This document shows positions 1 to 9,659 of a DNA stretch of 64,000 nucleotides, in pieces. The stretch is from NCBI GenBank assembly GCA_902651635.1, contig CACRSC010000057.1, positions 1 through 64,000 of the forward strand, read 5' to 3'. A model generated the notes under the pieces. It was not told the origin of the DNA and ran no database searches. It saw only the letters and a list, made by a program, of their open reading frames with translations. The position numbers were made by a program, and so were the translations under genes. Position 1 is the stretch's first letter. Each line of letters starts with the position of its first letter. Source of the DNA: Mastigamoeba balamuthi (Eukaryota; Evosea; Mastigamoebida; Mastigamoebidae).

Positions 1-1511
1 GAGTGATGGCGTTATTATTTAGTGACACCAGCATGATAGGAGAATGGGGGATGCGTAGTTTTGGCAGCAAGGTACCCCACTTCGATATGGGTATGCCATG
101 TTTACGTGCCTCTCCTCCTCTCTGGTGAATGTCGATCGCCTCTGCTTCCAGGATCGCTATCACCACCCACCTCGGATGTCCGAAAATGAGAGGGGAATCC
201 CTGCAACCTCCGCCACCCTCCAGCTCCAGCCACCCTCTGCATGAGCAAAACACAAATAACTCCTTTATTTCCTGGACACTCTTGATGAAGGGGCGCGGCG
301 AGGCTGACTGACGAGCCAGGACGGTGCAGTTGAAATGGTTGCTCGACGCGCAGTTGCCACAGAGCTGCTCCTCCCAGATTGCCTGGGCCTGTGAACGTGA
401 TGATGGACTTCGACGGCACATCGGTCGGGCGCGGGCCTTCTTGTCCTTGGCGTCAGTGGGTGTGGCGGACACCGAGCGTAGCGATCTGGCGCAGAAGCAG
501 GCACAGGACGTCGATGGGAACATTCACATGAAAGCTCTCGAGAAGTATTAACACCTTGTGCAGGGTCCCGCTGATCTCTGGATCTCGTTCAGCACCATCT
601 CTCGCTTGCCACTGTGCACTGACAGACTCGAGCATCCCCATTAACGCGAGATGCGAGGTCCGTGACATTTGATGGGCGACCCACCGAGCTTCCCGCTCAT
701 GACCTGCTCGGTGCAGCACCCGGCCCCTCCGACGCGGTTACTGTCGCTGCTCTGAACCATCGCCACGTGAGACACAGCACCGGTGGCAGGGTTGGTGTCG
801 AGGACGCTACCGATGCAGGTACAGGCCACGAGCTGGCCGTCCACGTCTACGAACCCGATTTTGCCCGTCTTGCCGACCTTGTGCTGGAGCAGCTACGCCT
901 CGATCTGCGTGATGAAGAGGCCCACGACGATGACGATGCAGAACGGCATCTCGGAGTGCTCGGGCGACGCGTCGGTGGACATGACGCTTATGGCCAGGCA
1001 CATGTCGGCAGAGCGATGCCATGCCGAAGGGGTAACCCGACCCTGCCCGTGTTCTGCCCAGCCATGTTGAACCACGTTCGGTGGCTGACGATGGGCCGTC
1101 GTTGTTATGCGCCTGGTCACGAACACCTCGCTCGAGCTGTTCCTCGGCGTGCTCGTCAACGCCGAGAACGTCCTCGGATGTCTCGAAAAACAGGCGCAGC
1201 ACCTCCCCGACATCTGCAGCCCCACGGCCAACAGAGTAGCGCAGGACTTCTGGAGCATGTCGGTGGCAGCGGAGGTGAAGCCCATGGCAGAGACGCACCA
1301 CAGGACGATCTGCGGCGCCACGTTGTCAGCAGCCACACTGTCAGCTGCATCAGATCTATGCTTGCTGACGTCAGCCACAACGTCTTGGTCTCGAATCTCC
1401 GATTCGTGGCTGCAATCATCAGGTTGATTCAGTCGTTTTGTAAACTCCTTCCCCACCCGTGACTTCCTCCGCTCAGCCCACTTATAAGCACGAGAAGCCT
1501 TCGATAGAGCC
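1..1511. other. Upstream region with no assignable gene
   Basis: I see no gene here that I can name. The minus strand carries long open stretches between about 640 and 1855, some with hydrophobic runs (around 850-1000 and 1230-1330), but the frames break often and no domain is recognisable. This may be a decayed gene or chance openness in GC-rich DNA. A TATA-like string (cttataagc) lies near 1479-1487, about 25-30 bases before the start codon of the RBR-like gene at 1512, and is a plausible core promoter for it. Confidence 0.3.
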
Positions 1512-3216
1512 ATGCTGCACAGCTCGTCGCGCGGCACGAGGTTCCGGCAGATCATCTTCGAGGACGCGGTCCTCTGGCTGCACTCCGCGCTCGGCGCGCG
1601 CTGGCCGCAGGAGGTAATGCGTGAGGCTGCCCAGGACGTCGTCAAGCGGGCCACCAAGGACGCACTGCCCGGACTGGATGACGGCCTCGGCAAGTACCGA
1701 GAATGGGTTGTGGACCTCGTGGCCCGCGAGGTCCTTCGGGCGTACGCCGCCACGAAAAACGATTTAGTTGATGTTTGTTCCCGCCCGCGGCGCCTGGGGC
1801 TCATTGCCTGCCCTCCTCCCACGCCGGACAAGCAGGCATGAGTCTGTGCCCTCAATAGACGTATTCGACCCGCCGATCGGGGAGCTGGAGAGCGACAAGA
1901 GGGTAACCCCGGCGATGTACGCGAGGTACCTCGCCGAGTGCCGCACCACGGGCCGGGATGTGTACTTCCCTACCTGCGACCAAATCGCCGCCAATGCTCC
2001 GCCGCCCCCCGCCCGCGGGCGCAAAAGGCGCCACCCCGACCCCGACGCCGAGCCCCAGCTCGAGCCCGAAGCCCCAGACAAGGCCGCGGCCGCGGTGCGC
2101 AGTCACTCACCACGAAGCGGCTCACCGGGGAAACTGCCCCGAATTGAATTAAGATTAGTCGGATTCGAGCGAAATTCAGACTAGTCTGACAGCACGCACA
2201 ACCAACCTTTATGCGCGCAGCCCGCCAAGCAGCAGAGGCGACAGGACGACGAGGAGGTCGGACACGAGACCTCCGACGAGGCGCAGCAGCAGCAGACGGC
2301 GAAGGAGGACGAGGATTCGAAGGTCTCCCTCCTCCCGCTGCGCCAGCTGGGGGACCAACTCGTCAGCCCATTCTTCTACGAGGGAATGATCACGACTGCG
2401 GACCGGGCCGCTGTGGTGTCCGTGAAGCCACAGGACCGCCTGTCGGCCCTTGTCCAGCGCAACAAGGCCGTCTGGGAGCGTCACGATGTCGTGGGGCGCA
2501 TCGGACCCTCGTTGCCCCCGCTGCTCTGCAAGAAGGAGGAGCGCGAGCACGGGGAGCAGCAGCAGGTGGAGGCGCAGGAGTGCGTGCTCTGCGAGGAGGG
2601 ATTCGCGATGGCCGACATGCGGCGACTGACGTTGGCGTGCCCTCACCTCTGCTGCACTGGCTGCCTGCACACGACCCTCAAGGCCGCCCTGCAAACGGCC
2701 ATCGAGTCGGGGGGGCCCCTCATCTGCCCGGGATGCGCCGCCATCAGGGCCACCTCAGTCGACTCGGACATCGCAGTGCCAATGCCGGGCAGCCGCTGCT
2801 ACACCGTGCTGGTCAATGTCGCCGTGGCCGCGGCCCTGCCCCCGGCGGCCTGGGCCATGGTGGACCCCATCGCCCTCCATCTCCCCGAGGCCCTCCCAGA
2901 GTACGCGGAGTGGCAGCAGGCGCCGAAGAGGAAGCAGTGGGAGCACGAGTTCGCAGAGGAGGTGGCGAGGCACCAGCTGGCCTTTGCCCAGTTTGTGGGG
3001 CTGCCCGACCTGCATGACTACCCGCTGCTGTTCAGGTGCCCGGCCTGCCCCGCCTTCGCCACGAGCGGGCTGTCGTGCCCCGAGACGGGGGCTGCGCGGT
3101 GCACCAACCCCCGCTGCGCCCAGCTCTACTGCTCACGCTGCTCAGCCCTCCCCTTCCACTTCGGCGCCCCCTGCCCGGCTCCCTCCACGCCTGTCGACAA
3201 CTCCCACACAACGTAG
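1512..3216 (+). CDS. RBR-like RING/IBR zinc protein, three exons
   Basis: Three exons read cleanly: about 1512-1760 (a helical N-terminal segment I cannot name), about 1828-2100 (a Pro/Arg/Asp-rich linker) and about 2226-3216. The third exon has a RING-like cluster (CVLCEEGF, then CPHLCCTGC, then CPGC) near 2580-2745. After a long helix comes an IBR-like cluster (RCPACPAF, CTNPRCAQLYCSRC, FHFGAPC) near 3035-3170. RING1 followed by IBR is the order in RBR ubiquitin ligases. The protein stops right after the IBR, so the RING2 with the catalytic cysteine is absent from what I can see. It may be a non-catalytic adaptor, or a last exon is missing. Exon edges are inferred from reading frame and GT/AG positions. 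Degenerate copies of this gene lie at 4897-4945 and 8690-9300. Confidence 0.6.
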
Positions 3217-3274
3217 ATTCCTTGAGGGAGGGCACTCGCATTGCCCAAGGCCCATGATCTGTGTGCTCCAGGCG

Positions 3275-3985
3275 TCAGCTCGTCCTCGTTGACAGCCTCG
3301 TCGGCGACAGCCCCGCGTCACCGTCGCCGTCCTCGCCCCCGGGCTTGCGCCTTGGTGCCCTTGTTCTTGTTGTTCCTGTGCCGCGACGACGCTGACGGTA
3401 GAAGGGGATGTACACGGGCGTCTCCAGCACCTTGGAGAGTGAGTCGTCGGTGAGGAACCAGCGCCCCGTGCCTGTCGGTGACCCACGCGGCGCAGTGCCC
3501 CCTGCTGCGTGGCGCCCTCGATCACGCCGACGTGCGTCGCGACGCCGCAGAGCCTGTAAGCGGGCCCGGAGACGTACTGGCAGAGGCCCAGCCGCTCGTG
3601 CCGCGAGACCTTGCCGAGGAACCCGCCTGAAGCGCTCGAGGTGGAGCCGTCAGGGAGAGCCGCGTGTGCAAGGATTGGGGTCTAGCTCCAACAACTGTAT
3701 ATTGTTCTGCTGGGATTGCACACGAAGCCCGCTACTACGTGTCACACACTACGTCATGATCCACTGCATTTTCCATACCCAAGCAGTTATCCATAAACGT
3801 GTCTTCGGACTTGCCGCACGGACGAGCAGCTGTTGACCTCGGCCCCTGCGCAGTCGCCCGTGCGCGAAGGACGAGCGCAGTGCCTCGGCCAGCGTGTCGG
3901 TGGCCTGAGCATCGAGGGAGCGCTCGTTCCCTGCACGGAGCGGAGCACATGACGCAAGCGGAGTCGCTGGCAGGGTTCAAAAACC
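3275..3985 (-). pseudogene. Relic of a ubiquitin-specific protease (USP) C-terminal half
   Basis: Read on the minus strand, pieces of a USP catalytic domain appear in order but in different frames. First come TLAEALRSSFAHGRL and a cysteine pair with CGKSED, as in the USP zinc knuckle. Next is YRLCGVATHVG, then HCAAWVTD, then RWFLTDDSLSKV and VYIPFYR. The last three match the USP His-box region (gGHYxAyvr, WfxfDDsxV, aYxLfY). At least two frame changes fall within about 60 bases around 3450-3510 without usable splice sites, so I call it a host pseudogene. The extent upstream of 3985 is unknown. It lies tail-to-tail with the RBR-like gene, another ubiquitin-pathway type gene. Confidence 0.45.
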
Positions 3986-4459
3986 TGTGACGTGGGGTCG
4001 CTCGGCTGTCCGATTCTGACGGTCACTTGGCCAACACAGGTTTGTTTTCCCGATCTTTCCGTTTTCCGATACAGCTTTTTGTTCAATTTCTGAACAAATC
4101 TGGAAGGGATTCACCCAGATGGACCCCGATGCCACCAAAACCACATGGTATCACTTCATCACAGAAACAGAATTCAACTCCAGCTATGCTGGAAAGCTGG
4201 CTAAAATAGTATTTAGTATTTAGTATCAGATAAATAATTGAAGTTGTATTCACTCAGTCGGAAATTCAATTGGGTATTGGTTTGTTCAGGACGTCGTGCA
4301 TGCAGTCACGAAAGAGAAACAAACATGGAATGGGCAATGGGGGGCAGAGGGGTTTACTGCACACACATTTGCCTTGTTTATCCTCGGAGATCAACACAGA
4401 CGAGTACTTGACCAAAGAGTATTGCCAGCTCCGGCCAAGAACAGGTGAAATGTTGGCAT
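3986..4459. other. Intergenic, nothing recognised
   Basis: Mixed-composition sequence, somewhat more AT-rich than the flanks, with only short frames. No domain, RNA gene or repeat recognised. Confidence 0.3.
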
Positions 4460-4590
4460 AATATGCAGGAGCAGGTGGCACTCATTGTGGTTATGAAGGT
4501 CCCTCCAGGAAGGATAAAGTGAAGGGAGCATATATAGTGAGATCTTTACAAGCCCAAAGAACCTGTGTTGGCACGAGTATTCAAGGTTAT
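4460..4590 (+). pseudogene. Fragment of the PARP-like gene's last exon
   Basis: The stretch from gcaggagcaggtggcact through the ggtccctccaggaagg string and on to cccaaagaacctg follows the start of the last exon of the PARP-like gene (7512-7650) with many mismatches and short gaps. It contains in-frame stops. It is a small decayed duplicate on the same strand as its source. Confidence 0.5.
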
Positions 4591-4896
4591 TCTGATTCCT
4601 CTGCACTGACTCGGGAGAGTATGCCACGTGCTTTTGCAGGGATCTGCGGGGGTTACATGGGAGGAAAGGAGGCGTATGTACACTGTAGTGAGTGCTGGGA
4701 AAGCCGCAGCAGTGTACAAGCTGTGCTTCTCTTTTGTATGGCAACAAGCGTGAAATCATACGCCGCTCAGAATTAGAGGGCTGATGTCAGGCAGTACGGT
4801 GGCAGAGTCGAAAGGGGATGGACGGGGATGCCAGCGCAGCTGTATCAGTGCCCGGCACGGTCGGTGATCCTTTGCTGGGGAGCTGGTGCTCTGTTA

Positions 4897-4945
4897 CACC
4901 CAGAAGCGGTGCACCAACCTCCGCTGCGCCCAGCTCCTTTTCCGT
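4897..4945 (+). pseudogene. Tiny fragment of the RBR-like IBR region
   Basis: The string gcggtgcaccaacctccgct and the following gcgcccagctcc match the IBR coding stretch at about 3095-3130 almost base for base. Nothing else of the gene surrounds it. The same segment is also preserved at 9255-9295. Confidence 0.5.
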
Positions 4946-5233
4946 GGCCCTTCTTTTTGAGTGCATGTGGGCGACGTCGTCAGCTCCTCTGACGTGGCCG
5001 CTGTTCCGATTCTGTGCCCCGCCCTGCGACAGCGCCACAAGCACCAGAGAAGCTGCCGCACCCGATATTGGGGAGTGGCACCGAGCAGACACGGGTTCCG
5101 CCTCTGCCAGCAGAAACCCGCATTGGCGTCATCGTGTGTGTTCGAACAGCAGGGAGGCTGGACTCAAACACAAAACTCCAAAAGAAGATGCGCACAGAGT
5201 TAGCTGTGCCGGAACGTACCCTGGAAGCTCCGC

Positions 5234-7735
5234 ATGAAGCACAGGTGCAGCACACAACTGTCTGCCTTTTCAAGATCTTTTTTAGATTTTTGTGGTCTCT
5301 TACTTTTAACACAACGCAGCAGCCACAGGCAGCACCCACACCACCCGCTGTGCTGTCTGGCTCTTCTCCTGCAACAGCAGACCAACTGCAGCACGCACAC
5401 CGCACGCAGAGCCACCCGAGCATGCTGGGAGAGGCCACATTCGACACACAAGCGCAGCACTGCAGGTGCCAGTGGCTGCGCGTGCACACTGCTCGCCTGC
5501 GCCCTCTGCGTCGCGTGCCTCGCGGTGCTCCCAGCCAGTGCGGGGGACATCACGGTGACGTCGCCACGGCGTGGCGGCGAGGTGTTTGTCTCGTGGGACT
5601 ACCCGGACCGCGACGTCCTCTTCACAGTGCGTGCACCTCCTCAGAGGCAGGGCAGCCACAGCCCGGCTCCTCACACGCCACCCATAAGGTGAGCGAGGCT
5701 GGCCACGCCTGCTATGCCCAGGTGGAGCCAACTGCAGTCCTGGGCTCGGATTGGACGAGTGCCGCAAGTACTGTGCCATGCACCGTCGTAGGGACAGAGG
5801 GGTCGTGCAGGTTCACACAGGTCAGGTTTATTGATCTGTTGGCACAGTACATAATTGTATGTGGCAACTTATCGACAGGTAAATTGCGGTATGAGCTAAT
5901 ACAAACTGGTATGTACCTCGTGTGCTTCAAGATCCACACTCAGATGCCTTTGTGCAGTTTGCGGAGATCTGTCTGCTACGTGCTATAACAATGCCTGCAT
6001 CGGGTGCTCGTACAATGGCAAGTGTGGCTACATCGGATTCATCAACGGCACAAAATTCTGCACGAGTGTGATCCTGCTGGTGCTGTTAACACATCTAAAG
6101 CGTGCACCACAGGCATATGCGGGAACAATATGGTGGACCGCGGTGAGGATTGTGACGGCGGCCCCCACTGCAACGAAAACTGCTCCTGTCCACCTAACTT
6201 CATTCCCCACAAGCCCTCTCGTGGATGCACATGTTCGTTTGGCCATGGCACCCACAGAGCCACTCACAAGGTTGCTATACAACAGTATGTGGAAATGGTG
6301 CCGTCGATGCCCAAGAACAATGCGATGGCGGACCACATTGTTGCCCCAACTGCACATGCGAGATGAGCTTCGTTCCAATACCTCTGGGCCAAGGGTGTGA
6401 ACGTGAGCACTTTCTCTGTTGGCAATCCTCTTACCGTTTCCTCGTGCAGCTGTTGCTGTCGCACCATCCAGTGAAGCATATATCAGCTCGAGCCAAAGAA
6501 GCACAATTGTATCGAGTGGACGCTCTCACTCCAGTGCCTCTCCCCCGGGGTCAATGCAGAGTGCTCTCAGTGATTCAAGCAGAAGCAACACAGCCATTTC
6601 AGAGCAAAGCCCAGGGGCCAGCGATCCGTCCAGCGCTACAGCAGCAAATTTGCCGGGCGGCAGAAGCTCAAGCAAAGCAGGGGCGATTGCGGGAGCAGTC
6701 TGTGCAGGAGCTGTGGCAGTTACCGTTGGAGTGGCCATCGTTGTGCTCTATCGTCGTCGCGAGAAGTGGAACTGCTCCTGCACCCGCATCTGGCATAGAC
6801 CATGCACAGCACAGCACGATGGGGACAATAATCCTCGTGGCAGAGGAAGGCAGAGGCTCTCGTGTGCCCCAAGTGGGGCTGCCCCTCAAGTGGCCTTGTC
6901 CACATTCCAGCCAACAGCTTCGGAACCAAATACTGGAGAGCCCAGGCATGCACAACTGTGCGTAGCATGTGGAAATATGCTGTCGGCAGAGATCCTTCTG
7001 ATGGAGGGAAAGGAACTGAAGCAGTTCCAGCGAGCATTGCCGTGCCATTTCCAGATGCATCACGAAGACTACACAGAGGCCCTCATCAAGATGAACAAGT
7101 CTCCTCTTACGTTCATAGTTGTCAGGGCCTGGAAGGTCCGCAACCCCACACTCGAGAGCTGGTTCCAGATGCGCAAGGCGTACATGCGCGATGTGCTCCA
7201 CAGGAGTGAGGAGGAGGACGAGCTGGAAGAGAGAGTGGCCTTCCACGGGACATGGGAAGAGAACGTCAACAGCATCTGCAAGACAGGGCTTCTGCGTGTC
7301 GGACATCCCCTGAACCCGTCGCACTCCACTGATAATGGCTACTTTGGTGATCCTCACTACGGTGTATACACGAGTCGCTACGTCGAGTACACACTGCAGT
7401 ACTGCAATACTATCCCTGCAGCAGACGGCTCCTTCATCCCGACCCCACTGGAAGAGGTTTTCGTTCTCAACTATCGAATCCGAATTCAGAGCTAACACTG
7501 TTGGCGTAATCCACAGGGGCAGGTGGCACGGATTGTGATGTTGAAGGTCCTGCCAGGAAGGTCGAAGCGCATGGAGCATATGATGGGGGCTGTGATGCCA
7601 ACGCCGGGCTATGACAGTCACTCGAGCCCCAAGAACCTGGAATGGTACCTCTTCGACGAGACCCAGTGCTGCCCGACCCACGTGATCGATGTCAAGGCCA
7701 TCAGCAACAAGAGGACCGAGGCAAATGATGCCTAA
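5234..7735 (+). CDS. Transmembrane protein with cysteine-rich ectodomain and PARP-like domain
   Basis: The protein has a signal-peptide-like hydrophobic stretch (about 5484-5550, ending PASAG). A short piece beginning DITVTSP with a Trp follows, like the beta-sandwich of Kre9/KNH-type surface proteins. Two cysteine-rich repeats come next (CGNNMVDRGEDCDGG near 6119 and CGNGAVDAQEQCDGG near 6290), of the DUF4215/Myxococcus-repeat type. A Ser-rich stalk and one membrane span (AGAIAGAVCAGAVAVTVG, about 6677-6755) precede RRRE. The cytoplasmic end resembles a PARP/ART fold: FHGTWEENVNSIC, GYFGDPHYGVYTS and near the end LEWYLFDETQCCPTHVI. Supported introns are 6403-6449 and 7457-7516; others lie near 5690-5957 and 6232-6284. 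The true start is uncertain because the only in-frame ATG lies about 80 codons before the signal. A polyadenylation-like aataaa follows near 7865. Confidence 0.6.
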
Positions 7736-8689
7736 GTGGCCAGTCTCCCTCCCTCAGTTCCTTTCCCACCAATGACTGGATTTGAAGTTCACACAGTGCC
7801 CAATGAAATTGGAAAAAAGAGCTATGAGAACAACAATGGTGCGCACTAGCAAACAGGGTCACACAATAAAATGATCCGAAAAGGGGAGGGGAGGAGCATT
7901 GGGACATCCAGAAGGAACACCTTCAGCATAGCACGGGCACATCAGCACTTGGACGCTTACTTGGAGTCGTCGTGACAGGGGGCGTGCACAGGCAGTGGGC
8001 AGCGAGGGGCTGATGCGGTCCAGGGCGTCGCACCATGCCATGGTGGCCTTGTTGCACCTCTCAAGGGCCACCAGGCAGGCCTGCCTGGTCCCAGGCATTG
8101 CAGTCAGCAGGAGGTGAAGCTTGTGGGGCTCTTGAAGTGCTTTGTGAGTGAGTGTGCCATTGGAGACACAATGAAATGAAATGACGGCTGGCGCCATTTG
8201 GAGTGCCCAAGGCCAGTTCACGTGAGTCTTGTGATTACCTGCCTTCTCTGTGGCGACTCAGAACGGGGATCCTCATTGCATTGTGTTTCCCTTAGATCTC
8301 TTATCTGCCAATCCCCAGTAAGAAAAGAGCAGAGACAGGGTTTCTCAGTGCAATCAATAGCAGTAGTGACAATTCCGAGCAGGCACATTGCCATGCCGGC
8401 AGGCTCATCACGAGCAATGTGGCTCCTGCAAGTGATCCCCGAGGACACGTTCTGGTGGATGCATGTAGCCCTCAACACCAGGGCCCCAGAGACCACAGCA
8501 GGAGCTCGCGTACAGCCTTGCCTATGAAACTGTGATGACCGACAGCTACCACAGCCTGGGCAAATACAAGGTTGGTAGCTCGGGTGCAGCACGGTCTATT
8601 GAGTGTGCACGGCACCCCCGCTTCCTCATTAGTTTAGAGATTTTTCCCTTTTGTGGCCTTTGGGCTCGCACTCTACCATTCCTGATGCC
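7736..8689. other. Intergenic with an unassigned minus-strand frame
   Basis: Holds the 3' flank of the PARP-like gene (aataaa near 7865). A 120-codon open frame on the minus strand (7859-8221) has no recognisable motif. No RNA gene or repeat seen. Confidence 0.3.
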
Positions 8690-9300
8690 TCAGCAGGCCC
8701 GAGCACCCTCAGTCAACACGACAGATCTGGTGATCGAGGGCTGGAGAGGGACGAGAGGTTACCCGGCGATATACGCGGTATCTCGACCTGTGCCGCCACA
8801 CGAGCCGCGACCCCACCTGTTAATACATCGCCGTCAGCACCCCGTTGCCCCGCCTCAGGGCACGAGAGACCGCTGGTGGTGAAAGCAGGGCAGGGGGGCA
8901 CTTGAGCAGCCTCGGGCCGAGAGAGGGACGAGCACACACACGCACCAACTCGCAGAAGGAGAGCTGGTGCCTCGCCACTGACTCGACGAACTCCCGCTCC
9001 CACTGATGCTCCGGCGCCTGCTGCTGCTGCTGCAGGTACCTATGGAGAGCCTCGGGAAGGCCGAAGGCGAGGAGTCGACCAGGGAAGCAGTGGGGGGAGC
9101 TCGTCGAGTATGTGGCGAGGCACTAGCTCGCCATGCCCGAGTTGGTGAGTACAACCGTCCCTCTCCCTGCCGAGGGGCTCGAGGCTGTTAAAGTGCCCCG
9201 CCTGCCCTGCTTTAGGCACACCGCCAGCGGCCTGTCGTGCCCCGAGACGTCTGCACAGTGCACCAACCCCCGCTGCGCCCAGCTCTACCGCTCCCGCTAC
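8690..9300. pseudogene. Decayed RBR-like copies in inverted arrangement
   Basis: Three blocks of the RBR-like gene survive. About 8700-8800 (plus) matches the linker exon at 1850-1945 (ctggagagggacgagaggtt and onward). About 8850-9070 on the minus strand matches the helix between RING and IBR and the IBR start (WEREFVESVARHQL compared with WEHEFAEEVARHQL). About 9060-9300 (plus) matches the same helix again, now with a stop, and runs through the IBR (SGLSCPETSAQCTNPRCAQL). The last two blocks are head-to-head, so one decayed copy is inverted relative to the other. Confidence 0.6.
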
Positions 9301-9659
9301 CTTTCACTTCGGCGACTCGTCAAGAACGACCAGACTCAGGCCACGCAGGAACGCAGGCCATCTGGTCTAGCCAGCGCGCTCCGCCTGCCACAGCATCGAG
9401 TGCAGCATACCGAGACTCAGCACGAGATGAGCACTGGGCTCTGAGCACGGCCGCCTTCTCGAACGTGGCAGGCGATCCTCGAGTACGACGCTGCTGGCTG
9501 CACCCTCCGACCGCCGTCCCAGGCGGCGATGCAGGCCTACGTGCGCACCGGCGTCAAGATGGGTGGCGGAGTGCCAGAGCCGTTGTTGCTGAGGAGGCGA
9601 TGGGGTCTGCCTCTGTGCTGCGTTGTTCGTGTGCCAGGTGCCAAGGGGGAAAGGGGGGA

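Noticed and set aside
893-1855. A 320-codon minus-strand frame as a membrane-protein gene
   Set aside because: Hydrophobic patches are present, but the frame overlaps the RBR-like first exon and no family motif is seen.
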